Positions 1 through 8,877 of a stretch of DNA of 64,000 nucleotides are shown piece after piece. The notes beneath the pieces are model-generated. The model made no database searches and was not told the DNA's origin. It saw only the letters and a list, made by a program, of their open reading frames with translations. Position numbers and translations under genes: made by a program. Source of the stretch: Micromonospora sp. WMMD1128 (GTDB taxonomy: Bacteria; Actinomycetota; Actinomycetes; Mycobacteriales; Micromonosporaceae). The stretch covers positions 1,253,501 to 1,317,500 of the forward strand of contig NZ_CP114902.1 of assembly GCF_027497235.1 (NCBI RefSeq), written 5' to 3'. Position 1 is the stretch's first letter, and every line of letters begins with the position of its first letter.

Positions 1-1671
1 CACGACCGGCCGGCCGAGGCGCTGCGGCACGCGCTCGCCGCCGGCGAGTGGGCCGACGCCACCGACCTGCTGATCACCCGTTGGCCGGAGCTGGCGCCGG
101 GTGAGCCGGACCGGGCTGCCGCGCCGGCCCCGCCGGAGCCGCCGGCCGAGGCGGTCCGCCGGGATCCCGAGCTGGCGCTGGCGGCAGCCGCCGAGCGGGC
201 GTACGCCGGGGACCCGGCCGCCGCCGACGGGCAGTTGCGCCGGGCGGTGGCCCACGCCGCCGGCCTCCCGGCGCCGCGCCGCGACCGGTTCCGCCGGCTG
301 GCCACCGCAGTCGAGGTGAGCCTGGCCCGGCTGGCCGGCGACCACCAGGGGGTACGCCGGGCCGCCGACCGCCTGCTCGCCACCGCGCCCACCGTCTCCG
401 GCGGACCCGCCACGCCCACCGCGCCCGGCGCGCCCACTGCGCCCACCGCGCCCACCGCGCCTGGCGGGCCTGGCGGTCCCGGGGTCGACCCGCGGGCCGG
501 GAGCGTCGATGCGGACGATGTACGGGCGGTCGCGGGCGCCGCGCTGGGGCTGGTGGCGTTGGCCGAGGGGGACCTGTCGGCGGCGGGCGGATGGTTCGGC
601 ACGGCGCTCGCGGCGGCGCGGCGGGCCGGACGGCCGCGTACCGAGCTGCTCTGCGCCAGCCGGTCGGCGGTGCTGGAAGCGGCCCGGGGCGCGCTGCGGA
701 CCGCCGAGGAACACGCCCGGGCGGCCCTGTCGATGCCGCCCTGCCAGGGCTGGTCGTCGCGGGCGGACTGCGGCTACGCGTACCTGGCGCTGGCGTTCGC
801 GGCCTGGCACCGGGACCGGCCGGCGGAGGCCGCGGCCCACCTGGCGCTCGCCGGGCCGGCCGGCGCGGAGCCGGGCGGGGCGGCGTTGGCGGCGCTCTGC
901 CGGGCCGGGCTGCTCGCTGACGGCGGCGAACCGGCGGCGGCGTCGCGCACGCTCACCGCGGCCCGGACGGTGGCGCCCGGCGGCGAGCTGGCGGCCTGGC
1001 TCACCGCCGGTGAGGCCCAGCTCCGCGCCGCGGCCGGTGACCTGGGCGGGGCCCGCGCGTTGCTGGACGCGAGCGGCGGCGAGCCGACCGATCCGGCGCT
1101 GGCGCTGGCGTCCGCCCGGCTGTGGTTGCGGTCCGGTGACTCCCGCGCGGCCGAGCGGGCGCTGCCCGACTGGACCGATCCGGCCGCGACCGGCTGGCCG
1201 TTGCCGGTCCGGCTGGGGGCCGGACTGCTCGACGCGGCGCTGGCCGGGGCGGCGGGGGACGGGCGGCGGGCCGGGCGGCTGCTGGAGGAGGTGCTGGCAC
1301 TGGCCGAGCCGGAGGGATGCCGGCGCGTCTTCACCCGGGCCGAGCCGGGGGTACGCGACCTGCTGGCCACCCACCGGGACACCGGCACGGCGTACTGGGC
1401 GACCGTGGACGACCTGGTACGCGACGTGGACGCGCGACGCGCGGACGGGACGCCGGAGGTGCCGGCGCGGGGGTTGGACGAGCCGCTCACCGAGCGGGAG
1501 GTGACCGTCCTGCGCTACCTACAGAGCATCCTGACCAACGTGGAGATCGCCGCCGAGCTGTCGTTGTCGGTCAACACGGTGAAGACCCACGTGCGCAACA
1601 TCTACCGCAAGCTCGACGCGACCCGCCGCCGGGAGGCGGTCCGGCGGGCCCGCGAGCTGCGGTTGATCTGA
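1..1671 (+). CDS. LuxR-family transcriptional regulator, C-terminal part (5' end outside window)
   Basis: The reading frame is open from base 1, so the start lies upstream of the window. The visible 556 residues are Ala/Arg/Leu-rich helical sequence like the TPR-like sensor region of large MalT/LAL-type regulators. They end in a clear LuxR-type helix-turn-helix in the last 65 residues (LTEREVTVLRYL, then LSVNTVKTHVRNIYRKL). A Pro/Thr/Ala repeat (codons near 405-480) forms a flexible linker. The protein should bind DNA through its C-terminus; the effector is unknown because any N-terminal ATPase domain is not visible. It converges on the DsbA-like gene with only 10 bp between the stop codons. 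Confidence 0.85.
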   Translation, partial: HDRPAEALRHALAAGEWADATDLLITRWPELAPGEPDRAAAPAPPEPPAEAVRRDPELALAAAAERAYAGDPAAADGQLRRAVAHAAGLPAPRRDRFRRLATAVEVSLARLAGDHQGVRRAADRLLATAPTVSGGPATPTAPGAPTAPTAPTAPGGPGGPGVDPRAGSVDADDVRAVAGAALGLVALAEGDLSAAGGWFGTALAAARRAGRPRTELLCASRSAVLEAARGALRTAEEHARAALSMPPCQGWSSRADCGYAYLALAFAAWHRDRPAEAAAHLALAGPAGAEPGGAALAALCRAGLLADGGEPAAASRTLTAARTVAPGGELAAWLTAGEAQLRAAAGDLGGARALLDASGGEPTDPALALASARLWLRSGDSRAAERALPDWTDPAATGWPLPVRLGAGLLDAALAGAAGDGRRAGRLLEEVLALAEPEGCRRVFTRAEPGVRDLLATHRDTGTAYWATVDDLVRDVDARRADGTPEVPARGLDEPLTEREVTVLRYLQSILTNVEIAAELSLSVNTVKTHVRNIYRKLDATRRREAVRRARELRLI

Positions 1672-1681
1672 CCCGAGCCGC

Positions 1682-2233
1682 TCAGGCGCCGGCGGCGGCG
1701 TCCACCACGGCCAGGAGTTCGGCCAGTTCGTAGCCGCCGTCGTGGCGGACGTCGTTGACGAACAGCGACGGGGTGCCGGTGACGCCGCTGCGAATTCCGC
1801 CCACGAAGTCCTGCCGGACCCGGTCGGCGTGGGCCTGCCGGGCCACCTCCGCGTTGACCTCGTCGAGCGGCAGGCCGACCTGCTCGACGCCGAGCGACAG
1901 GTGCACCGGGTCGAGCTGGTCCTGGTGCTCGTAGAGCCAGTCGTGCATCTCCCAGAACCGGCCCCGGGCGCCGGCGGCCTCGGCGGTCTCGGCCGCGTTC
2001 TCCGCGTGCGGGTGGACGTTCGTGATCGGGAAGTGGCGGTACGCCAGCCGCACCGTGTCGGCCCGTTGGCGCAGCACCTCGGCCAGGTTCGGGTAGGCGG
2101 CGCCGCAGTACCGGCACTGGAAGTCGCCGTACTCGACGATCGTCACCGGGGCGTCGGCCGGCCCGCGGACGTGGTCCCGTTCGGTGACCGGGACGCGCAG
2201 CCGCGCGGTGGTGACCTGCAACGGTGTGCTCAT
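1682..2233 (-). CDS. DsbA-family thioredoxin-fold oxidoreductase
   Basis: 183 aa. The N-terminal third holds the redox motif FQCRYC in the context VTIVEYGDFQCRYCG, which is typical of the actinobacterial DsbA/FrnE-like 'thioredoxin_4' group. The cis-Pro loop appears as GVTGTPSLFVN near residue 155. There is no signal peptide or membrane anchor, so a cytosolic thiol-disulfide role is more likely than an exported one. The ATG at 2233 follows a weak GGTGAG. The family is secure; the partner proteins are unknown. Confidence 0.85.
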   Translation of the reverse strand: MSTPLQVTTARLRVPVTERDHVRGPADAPVTIVEYGDFQCRYCGAAYPNLAEVLRQRADTVRLAYRHFPITNVHPHAENAAETAEAAGARGRFWEMHDWLYEHQDQLDPVHLSLGVEQVGLPLDEVNAEVARQAHADRVRQDFVGGIRSGVTGTPSLFVNDVRHDGGYELAELLAVVDAAAGA

Positions 2234-2339
2234 CGGGCGCTCACCTGCCGCCCGGGTGCGATCAGCCCGTTCGGATCACTCATGGCTCCCATCCTGGTCC
2301 GCGCCCGGGTGAGCCGTCCTCACCCGGAAAGGATGACCG

Positions 2340-2353
2340 TGGGAGCGCTTCCA
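2340..2353. promoter_or_regulatory. CebR/CelR-like operator upstream of the xyloglucanase gene
   Basis: The 14-mer TGGGAGCGCTTCCA differs at one base from the palindrome TGGGAGCGCTCCCA bound by the cellobiose-responsive LacI-family repressors CebR (Streptomyces) and CelR (Thermobifida). It lies 140 bp upstream of the GH74 start. It overlaps a possible -35 (TTCCAA, 2349-2354) that is 17 bp from a possible -10 (TACGCT, 2372-2377). The match is seen directly; repression relieved by cello-oligosaccharides is inferred. Confidence 0.6.
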
Positions 2354-2493
2354 AAGATCGATCGGACGGCGTACGCTGAGGGTCCCTCGGCTGCGGGAGC
2401 CAGCAAGCCGACGGGGAGCCCGGGCAGCTCCCCGACGAGGCGTCACCCCCTGCTCCCGTCCCCCCATCAGGGCAACCGAGAGGACCGCCCCCC

Positions 2494-5238
2494 ATGCGCA
2501 CACGTCTCGCCGGCCTGGCCGCCGTCGCGCTCGCCGCCACGGTCGCAGCCGTCGTCGTGCCGCTCGCCAGCACCGGCATCTCCCCGGCCGCCGCCGCCGC
2601 GGCCGAGCCGTACACCTGGAAGAACGTCCGGATCGACGGCGGCGGCTTCGTCCCCGGCATCGTCTTCAACCCCACCGAGAAGAACCTGATCTACGCCCGG
2701 ACCGACATCGGCGGGGCGTACCGCTGGGAGCAGACCACCAAGTCGTGGACGCCGCTGCTGGACTGGGTCGGCGCGGACCGGTGGGGCTGGAACGGCGTGG
2801 TCAGCCTCGCCACCGACCCGGTGCAGACCAACCGGGTGTACGCGGCGGTCGGCATGTACACCAACGACTGGGACCCGAACCACGGGGCGATCCTGCGCTC
2901 GACCGACAAGGGCGCCACCTGGCAGGCCACCGAGCTGCCGTTCAAGAACGGCGGCAACATGCCCGGCCGGGGCATGGGGGAGCGGCTGGCGGTCGACCCG
3001 AACCGCAACAGCGTCCTCTACTACGGCGCCGAGGGCGGCAACGGCCTGTGGCGCAGCACCGACTACGGGGCGACCTGGGCCAAGGTCACCGCGTTCCCGA
3101 ACGTGGGCAACTACCGGGCCGACCCGAACGACAGCACCGGCTACCAGAGCCAGAACCAGGGCCTGACCTGGGTCAGCTTCGACAAGAGCACGGGTACGGC
3201 CGGCACCGCCACGAAGACCATCTACGTCGGGGTGGCGGACAAGCAGAACCCGGTCTACCGCAGCACCGACGCCGGCGTGACCTGGGAGCGGATCCCCGGT
3301 CAGCCCACCGGCTACCTGGCGCACAAGGGCGTGGTGGACCCGGTCGGCGGCTACCTCTACATCGCCACCAGCGACACCGGCGGCCCGTACGACGGCGGCA
3401 AGGGCGACGTGTGGAAGTTCAACCGGGCCACCGGCGCCTGGACGCAGATCAGCCCGGTCCCGGCGTCGAGCGGTGACGCCTACTTCGGCTACTCCGGGCT
3501 GACCATCGACCGCCAGCACCCGAACACGCTGATGGTCGCCACCCAGATCTCCTGGTGGCCGGACGCGATCTTCTGGCGCAGCACCGACGGCGGCGCGACC
3601 TGGACCCGGATCTGGGACTTCACCAGCTATCCGAACCGCAGCAAGAAGTACGCCATGGACGTCAGCTCGGTGCCGTGGCTGACGTTCGGCGCCAACCCGG
3701 CGCCGCCGGAGGAGACCCCGAAACTGGGTTGGATGAACGAGTCGCTGGAGATCGACCCGTTCGACAGCGACCGGATGATGTACGGCACCGGCGCGACGAT
3801 CTACGGCACCACCGGCCTGACCAAGTGGGACACCGGCGGCACCTTCACCATCACGCCGATGGTCAAGGGGCTGGAGGAGACCGCCGCGCTCGACCTGATC
3901 AGCCCGCCCACCGGGGCGCCCCTGATCAGCGGGCTCGGCGACATCGGCGGCTTCCGCCACACCGACCTGGGCGCGGTGCCGTCGATGATGTTCACCCAGC
4001 CGGTCTTCACCAGCACCACGAGCCTCGACTACGCCGAGACCAAGCCGGCGATCATGGTCCGGGCCGGCAACTTCACCGACTCCGACCGACCCAACGACAG
4101 CCACGTGGCGTTCTCCACCGACGGTGGCGCGAACTGGTTCCAGGGCACCGAGCCGGGTGGGATCAACAACGGCGGCACGGTGGCCGCGTCCGCCGACGGC
4201 AGTCAGTTCGTCTGGTCGCCGGGCGACGCCGGCCAGCAGGTCGTCCGCTCGGTCGGCTTCGGCAACTCGTGGACCGCCGCCACCGGCATCCCGGCCAACG
4301 CCACGGTCGAGTCGGACCGGGTCAACCCGAACAAGTTCTACGGGTTCAGCGGCGGGAAGTTCTACGTCAGCACCAACGGCGGGGCGGCCTTCACCGCCAC
4401 CGCGGCGACCGGCCTGCCCACCACCGGGGTCAAGTTCAAGGCGCTGCCCGGGGTCGAGGGCGACATCTGGCTGGCCGGCGAGGGTGGTCTCTGGCACTCC
4501 ACCAACTCCGGCGCGAGTTTCACGAAGACGTCCGCCGTGTCCACGGCGGTGAACGTCGGCTTCGGGAAGGCAGCCCCGGGGAAGACGTACCCGGCGTTGT
4601 TCACCATCGGCACGGTCGACGGCACGCACGGCGTGTACCGCTCCGACGACGCGGGCGCGACCTGGGTGCGGATCAACGACGACCAGCACCAGTACGGCAA
4701 CGCGGGCGAGGCGCTCACCGGCGACCCGCGCGTCTACGGGCGGGTCTACCTGGGCACCAACGGCCGGGGCGTGCTGGTGGCGGACCGGCTCGGCGGCACG
4801 CCCTCGCCGACGCCGACCTCGGCCAGCCCGACGCCGACCCCGACGTCGCCGAGTCCGACCCCGACGCCCACGTCGCCGAGTCCCACGCCCACGCCGACCT
4901 CGGCCAGCCCGACGCCGACCCCCACGTCGACCGGGCGCGGCTGCGCGGCCACCTACACGATGACGAACACCTGGCCGGGTGGTTTCCAGGGGGAGGTGGC
5001 GGTGCGCAACTCCGGCACCACGCCGATCGCCGGGTGGACGCTCACCTGGACCTTCCCGGACGGCCAGCGGATCAGCCAGCTCTGGGGCGGGTCGCACACC
5101 CAGACCGGCTCGGCGGTGACGGTGACCGACGCCGGCTGGAACGGCAACCTCGCCGTCGGCGGATCGACCACGGTCGGCTTCACCGGCACCGTCACCGGCG
5201 GCAACCGGGCGCCGACGGTGTCCTGCGCGGCCCGCTGA
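2494..5238 (+). CDS. Secreted xyloglucanase, GH74 with C-terminal CBM2
   Basis: 914 aa. A signal peptide (Arg, then an Ala/Val-rich core, cut near ATAAAAAEP) is followed by a GH74 double beta-propeller (about residues 35-765) with repeated Asp-box-like motifs (STDGGATW, SDDAGATW). The GH74 catalytic aspartates fit YARTDIGGAYRW near residue 70 and GLGDIGGFRHTD near residue 485. A Ser/Pro/Thr linker of SPTPTPT repeats (about 769-813) leads to a cellulose-binding CBM2 with its bounding Cys residues. The expected role is endo-xyloglucanase on plant cell walls, outside the cell. An AGAGGA ribosome site precedes the ATG. A CebR-like box upstream predicts induction by cello-oligosaccharides. A strong terminator follows. 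Confidence 0.93.
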   Translation: MRTRLAGLAAVALAATVAAVVVPLASTGISPAAAAAAEPYTWKNVRIDGGGFVPGIVFNPTEKNLIYARTDIGGAYRWEQTTKSWTPLLDWVGADRWGWNGVVSLATDPVQTNRVYAAVGMYTNDWDPNHGAILRSTDKGATWQATELPFKNGGNMPGRGMGERLAVDPNRNSVLYYGAEGGNGLWRSTDYGATWAKVTAFPNVGNYRADPNDSTGYQSQNQGLTWVSFDKSTGTAGTATKTIYVGVADKQNPVYRSTDAGVTWERIPGQPTGYLAHKGVVDPVGGYLYIATSDTGGPYDGGKGDVWKFNRATGAWTQISPVPASSGDAYFGYSGLTIDRQHPNTLMVATQISWWPDAIFWRSTDGGATWTRIWDFTSYPNRSKKYAMDVSSVPWLTFGANPAPPEETPKLGWMNESLEIDPFDSDRMMYGTGATIYGTTGLTKWDTGGTFTITPMVKGLEETAALDLISPPTGAPLISGLGDIGGFRHTDLGAVPSMMFTQPVFTSTTSLDYAETKPAIMVRAGNFTDSDRPNDSHVAFSTDGGANWFQGTEPGGINNGGTVAASADGSQFVWSPGDAGQQVVRSVGFGNSWTAATGIPANATVESDRVNPNKFYGFSGGKFYVSTNGGAAFTATAATGLPTTGVKFKALPGVEGDIWLAGEGGLWHSTNSGASFTKTSAVSTAVNVGFGKAAPGKTYPALFTIGTVDGTHGVYRSDDAGATWVRINDDQHQYGNAGEALTGDPRVYGRVYLGTNGRGVLVADRLGGTPSPTPTSASPTPTPTSPSPTPTPTSPSPTPTPTSASPTPTPTSTGRGCAATYTMTNTWPGGFQGEVAVRNSGTTPIAGWTLTWTFPDGQRISQLWGGSHTQTGSAVTVTDAGWNGNLAVGGSTTVGFTGTVTGGNRAPTVSCAAR

Positions 5239-5260
5239 CCGCGACTGCCGATCACACAGG

Positions 5261-5290
5261 TGGCCGCCCCCGGAGTACCGGGGGCGGCCA
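5261..5290 (+). terminator. Intrinsic terminator after the GH74 gene
   Basis: A perfect 13-bp stem (TGGCCGCCCCCGG with its complement) closes a 4-nt AGTA loop, 22 bp after the stop codon. The tract after it is only mildly T-rich (TCGCTTTCGT), as is common in actinobacteria. It lies between convergent genes. Confidence 0.75.
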
Positions 5291-5349
5291 TCGCTTTCGT
5301 GACCGGAGCCGTGACCGAGGACGGCTGCCGCGTGCGGGACGAGGTGCGG

Positions 5350-5754
5350 TCAGCCGTCCAGGCCGGCCGGGGAGTTCGGCCGGTCGACGTCCACGAACTC
5401 GATCTCGTCGGCGTCGCGTCCCCGGCTGCCGGCCGCCCGGGCGGCCGTGCCGGCGGCCCAGCCGATGGCGGCGCCGGTCAGGGCCGCCGCGATCAGCAAC
5501 GTCCACGGCAGCGCGGGCCGGCGTCCGGCGAGCGCGTCGAAGGCGAGGCCGGCCCGGCGGCGTGCCTCGTCGGCGGCGGAGCCGACCAGGTCGGTGGCGT
5601 CGTCGGCCAGGCCGGAGGAGTTGCGGCGGGCGGAGAGGGCGGCGTCCCGCACGCTGTCACCGGCGGCGCCGACGGCAGTGAGCAGGTGCTGCCACGCCTG
5701 GTCGGCGACCCGCTCGGGCTTGCTGCGGCGGTCCATCAGGCTGGATCCGAACAT
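5350..5754 (-). CDS. Small single-pass membrane protein, function unknown
   Basis: 134 aa from the ATG at 5754, which follows a near-perfect AGGAGGT ribosome site; a longer upstream frame would run back through the family B repeat and is not used. The first 80 residues are amphipathic and charged (KPERVADQAWQHL, SVRDAALSARRN). A hydrophobic segment follows (LPWTLLIAAALTGAAIGWAAG). The acidic tail ends in EIEFVDVDRP. The layout resembles small actinobacterial membrane or stress proteins, but I recognise no named family. Confidence 0.75.
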   Translation of the reverse strand: MFGSSLMDRRSKPERVADQAWQHLLTAVGAAGDSVRDAALSARRNSSGLADDATDLVGSAADEARRRAGLAFDALAGRRPALPWTLLIAAALTGAAIGWAAGTAARAAGSRGRDADEIEFVDVDRPNSPAGLDG

Positions 5755-5878
5755 CGTTCTACCTCCTCGGGTGCCGAAGCCCGACGGCCACTTCGGACTC
5801 CGGCGTTCATCCGGCGCGTCACGGTTCACTCCCACGCGCAGTGCCCCGGGAAGCCCTCCGCCAAACCCCACGCGGCTG

Positions 5879-5926
5879 GATCTTGGTATTAAGCCGCCCC
5901 CGGAGGGGCGATTCCGTACCAAGATC
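5879..5926. repeat. Family B interspersed repeat, copy 1 (48 bp)
   Basis: GATCTTGGTA at the left end and GTACCAAGATC at the right end are inverted repeats. Between them lies a small hairpin, GCCCCCGGAGGGGC. From GATC to GATC it is 48 bp, the same as the copies at 24569, 36458 and 47572. It sits in the intergenic space between divergent genes, about 125 bp upstream of the gene starting at 5754. Confidence 0.9.
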
Positions 5927-6059
5927 TCCGGGCTCCCGAGATGCGGACGGCGGGTACCGGGAGGTGGGAAGCGGGGGCGGAACGGGACGAAGCGGGTGAA
6001 CGCGCCGAGCGGGCGGGTGTTGGTCGCGACGTGCCTGCGCCCGCTACCCTGGGTCAGCG

Positions 6060-6093
6060 GATCGGCCGACTCGGACCTGTCGTTCGGCCGATC
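6060..6093. repeat. Inverted repeat upstream of the STAS gene
   Basis: Perfect 10-bp arms (GATCGGCCGA and TCGGCCGATC) are separated by 14 bp, about 180 bp upstream of the STAS-domain gene. It could be an operator or an RNA hairpin; nothing visible decides. The rest of the 515-bp gap (5755-6269) holds family B copy 1 and no other feature I recognise. Confidence 0.45.
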
Positions 6094-6269
6094 GCGGTCC
6101 GCGTCGAAGGGGAAATCGGAACCCGTAAGTCCGGATTGGGTTCGCCCAGGTGTGCCCAGTCCGCAAATTGCTCATCCCCGGGGGTGGCGACCGGGGCCGT
6201 TGGAGGAATACTCTCGGTCGCGGCCCGCGTACTGATGAGGCGCCCGAAGGGGCGAGTGGAGGTGCTCGC

Positions 6270-6629
6270 GTGAGCCTGTCGATCGTGAAGTCGATGCGTC
6301 CGGGTGGGGTTGTCCAGATCGCGCCCCGTGGGGAGATCGATGTCGACACCGCATACGAGGTGCGGGAGTCGATCGCCGAGGTGCTGGCCAAGGGCCGCCC
6401 CGCACGGATCGAGCTCAACATGCGGCTCGTCACGTTCATCGACTCCGTCGGCATCAGCGCCATGGTCGCCGGCTTCCAGACGTGCGAGGTCAGCGGCGTC
6501 AAGCTCGTGGTCACCGAGCCGAGCCGGTTCGTGCACCGGCAGCTCTGGGTGACCGGCCTGCTGGGCCTCTTCGGCGCGCCCGAGCCCTGGTTCGCCGACG
6601 AGGCGCCCGAGGTGCTCCCCGGCGCCTGA
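6270..6629 (+). CDS. STAS-domain anti-sigma factor antagonist
   Basis: 119 aa from the GTG at 6270, preceded by GGAGGT. The whole protein is one STAS domain like SpoIIAA/RsbV: an N-terminal beta strand (VQIAPRGEIDVDTA), then the phosphoacceptor loop FIDSVGISAM near residue 57, whose serine is the expected target of a partner anti-sigma kinase. The protein would release a sigma factor by binding its anti-sigma factor in the cytosol. No kinase or sigma gene is adjacent, so the partner must be encoded elsewhere. The C-terminal tail (about 20 residues) is slightly longer than usual. Confidence 0.88.
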   Translation: MSLSIVKSMRPGGVVQIAPRGEIDVDTAYEVRESIAEVLAKGRPARIELNMRLVTFIDSVGISAMVAGFQTCEVSGVKLVVTEPSRFVHRQLWVTGLLGLFGAPEPWFADEAPEVLPGA

Positions 6630-6765
6630 CCGTCACCGGCCCACCCCACGTCGGCGCGTCGCGTTGACTCCACTCGGCCCTCGCCGGTCGGGGACCTTCG
6701 ACCCGTTGCCAGCCCGGCCCCGGTACGGGACGATCGTCCGGACCCATGACGGCGAGGGGGGCGGG

Positions 6766-7218
6766 TTGCAGAGCAGCGACAGCTTCAGCTACACCGTGCA
6801 GGCCCGGTGCAGCCGGGCGGACGCGGTGGCCCTGCTCGGCGACCTGAGCCGGCAGGGCGAGCTGCATCCGTTGATCGTCCGGGTCCGGCAGTTGCCGCCC
6901 CGGCCGGGCGCGCTGGCGAGCTACGCGATCACCGACCGGTTGGAGCTCGGCCCGCTGCACTTCCCGGTGACCTACCAGGCGGACGTGTTGATCGCCAACG
7001 AGGACGAGGTGGTCACCGTGGCCCGGCAACAGCCGGCGACGACGGTGCGCAACCACACCCGGATGCGCGACGAGACCGACGGCGTGGTGCGGATCGACGT
7101 GGAGATCACCCTCACCGCACCGGCACCGCTGTTCGGCTACGCGTTCCGGCAGGCCCGGGCCGCCCACCTGGGTCTCGCCGCCCGTCTCGGCGCGACCCTG
7201 GAGGGTCGACCGGCCTGA
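6766..7218 (+). CDS. SRPBCC/polyketide-cyclase-like protein
   Basis: 150 aa using TTG at 6766, which follows a G-rich GAGGGGGGCG site; an in-frame TTG at 6664 is possible but has no good ribosome site. The sequence reads as a helix-grip (START/SRPBCC) fold: SFSYTVQARCSRADAVALL at the start, alternating strands, and a long C-terminal helix (ARAAHLGLAARLGATL). Such proteins bind hydrophobic ligands; the ligand cannot be told. It follows the STAS gene by 136 bp and converges with the membrane gene at 7228. Confidence 0.7.
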   Translation: MQSSDSFSYTVQARCSRADAVALLGDLSRQGELHPLIVRVRQLPPRPGALASYAITDRLELGPLHFPVTYQADVLIANEDEVVTVARQQPATTVRNHTRMRDETDGVVRIDVEITLTAPAPLFGYAFRQARAAHLGLAARLGATLEGRPA

Positions 7219-7227
7219 CGTGGCGAC

Positions 7228-7698
7228 TCAGCCGCTGCGGCGCAGCCGACCCCACGGCTTGTACGTGGACAGCACGGTGGCGACCAGGAGCAGCGTGGTC
7301 GAGACGGCCGGCGGCACCACCAGATCCACCCGCAGGTGGGTGTCGGCGGCCCCGGCGAGCGCGCCGAGGTGCCGGATCCGGGGAGTGAGCAGGAGCAGCA
7401 CCAGGCCGAGCATCACGGTGGTGAGCGCGAACTTCACCAGCACCCAGCGCCAGCGCAGCAGACCCCACGGGGTGAGCAGCGCGCTGGCGGTGCCGACCAA
7501 CCAGACCGCCACGCTCAGCGGCGCGAACAGCCAGGTGGCGAGCAGTGCCGCCGCCGGGTACACCACCTCCGGGTCGGCGCCGCGCAGCCCGGCCACGCCG
7601 AGCGCGAGCAGCCCCAGGTCGGTGCCGAGCCAGCCCAGCGAGGTGACCAGGTGCGCGGTGAGCAGCGCCTTACGGCCGGCGGGGGAGAGTCGTCCCAT
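7228..7698 (-). CDS. Four-helix integral membrane protein, function unknown
   Basis: 156 aa from the ATG at 7698 (GTG at 7740 is an alternative; neither has a strong ribosome site). Four hydrophobic segments are visible: LLTAHLVTSLGWLGTDLGLLALGV, LLATWLFAPLSVAVWLVGTA, VLVKFALTTVMLGLVLLLL and VSTTLLLVATVLSTY. The layout, with His and Trp in the first helix and KPWG after the last, resembles DUF2269-like small membrane proteins. That comparison is weak. Confidence 0.75.
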   Translation of the reverse strand: MGRLSPAGRKALLTAHLVTSLGWLGTDLGLLALGVAGLRGADPEVVYPAAALLATWLFAPLSVAVWLVGTASALLTPWGLLRWRWVLVKFALTTVMLGLVLLLLTPRIRHLGALAGAADTHLRVDLVVPPAVSTTLLLVATVLSTYKPWGRLRRSG

Positions 7699-7776
7699 GC
7701 GTCGATCGTCGACCGCCGCGTGGCCCACGTCGTGGGCCACGCGGCGACACCCGGTGTACGTCGGGGAGCGTAGTGC

Positions 7777-8859
7777 TCAGTAGACCGACAGGTGCACGTG
7801 GTTGGTGTGGTCGCTGGACGGGTCGCCGTTGCCCCCGCTGTAGGACTTCCAGCCGCTGCTGGGCAGCCAGATCTCCTTGAACCAGATCACGTAGAGCACG
7901 GCGAGCCGGTCGGCGTTGCGGATGAAGTACGCGGACAGGTTGTTGCCGTACGTCTTGTCGCCGCCGCTGGCGACGCCGCCGAAGCCGTTCTTCTGGGCCG
8001 CGAAGTCGCAGGCCCGCCCCTTCGGGTGTTCACCCGAGCCGCTGGGTCGGTGGCAGGAGACGTACCTGGTGAAGCCGGCCGCCTTGGCCTGTTGCAGCGC
8101 GTGCAGCGTGCGCGGGGTGATGCAGCCGCTGGCCGGCGTCGGGTCGTTGACGCTGCACGACTCCGCCGGCCACGAGCCGTCGGAGTTGCGCTTGGCCGGC
8201 TTCGCGTTGGCCGAGGACGAGCCTCGGGCGCTGCTGCCGCCGCCACTGCTGCCGGCGCTCGCCGGCGGCTTGCGGTTGGCCACCTCCAACGCCCGTTCGG
8301 CCTGCTCCTTGCGCTTGGCCATCACCGCGACCTGCTTGCGCTGCTCGCTGATCTCGACGGTGAGCGCGGCGCGGGTGCGGACCGCCTCGTCCCGGGTGGC
8401 GATCAGCTCGCGCAGGGTCCGGTCCTCGTGCGCGGCGACGGTCTCCAGGGCCGCGGCCCGGTCCATGAAACCTTCCGGGCTGTTGCTGGCGAGCAGCGCC
8501 GCGGCGGTGCCCATCCGGCCGGTGCGGTACGCCACCCCGGCGATCTCGCCGACCTTGGCGTCGCGTTCGGTCAGTTCCGCGCCGATCGTGGTGAGCCGGT
8601 CGTTGAGCTGTTTCTGCCGGTTGACCGAGTTGTTCAGCGCGGCCTTGGCCTCCAGCCAGCCCTTGCTCGCGGCGTCGAGCTGGGCGCGCAGGGTCGGTGT
8701 GCCGCCCTCGTCGTCGTCGCCGGGTGCGGCGGCGAGCCGGCCGGTCGGCGCCGCCGTGGCGGGGGAGACCGGCACGGTCGCGACGCCGAGGGCCAGCGTC
8801 GCGACGAGCAGGGCCGCCAACCGGGCGGCCGTCCGTCGTACAGGTGCCACTGTGGGCAT
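7777..8859 (-). CDS. Secreted coiled-coil protein with LAS-type zinc-peptidase-like C-terminal domain
   Basis: 360 aa. A signal peptide ends near residue 36 (ATAAP). A long coiled coil (about 58-200) resembles the N-terminal part of actinobacterial peptidoglycan hydrolases such as RipA. After a Ser/Gly linker the C-terminal domain (about 235-360) holds GEHPKGRACDF (His278 to Asp285) and NHVHLSV (His354, His356). That spacing matches the H-x6-D...H-x-H zinc motif of LAS/M15-like peptidases. The likely role is peptidoglycan cleavage or remodelling outside the cell. A c-di-AMP riboswitch lies directly upstream, in keeping with cell-wall hydrolases in this phylum. GGAAGGA precedes the ATG. Catalytic activity is not proven. 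Confidence 0.82.
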   Translation of the reverse strand: MPTVAPVRRTAARLAALLVATLALGVATVPVSPATAAPTGRLAAAPGDDDEGGTPTLRAQLDAASKGWLEAKAALNNSVNRQKQLNDRLTTIGAELTERDAKVGEIAGVAYRTGRMGTAAALLASNSPEGFMDRAAALETVAAHEDRTLRELIATRDEAVRTRAALTVEISEQRKQVAVMAKRKEQAERALEVANRKPPASAGSSGGGSSARGSSSANAKPAKRNSDGSWPAESCSVNDPTPASGCITPRTLHALQQAKAAGFTRYVSCHRPSGSGEHPKGRACDFAAQKNGFGGVASGGDKTYGNNLSAYFIRNADRLAVLYVIWFKEIWLPSSGWKSYSGGNGDPSSDHTNHVHLSVY

Positions 8860-8877
8860 TCACGTGTCCTTCCGTCA

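Noticed and set aside
4800..4935. Tandem repeat in the GH74 gene
   Set aside because: It encodes the Ser/Pro/Thr linker usual before CBM2 and needs no other explanation.
2467..5097. 876-aa open frame antisense to the xyloglucanase gene
   Set aside because: It is a shadow frame of high-GC coding sequence; the product is low-complexity Arg/Gly/Val with no domain.
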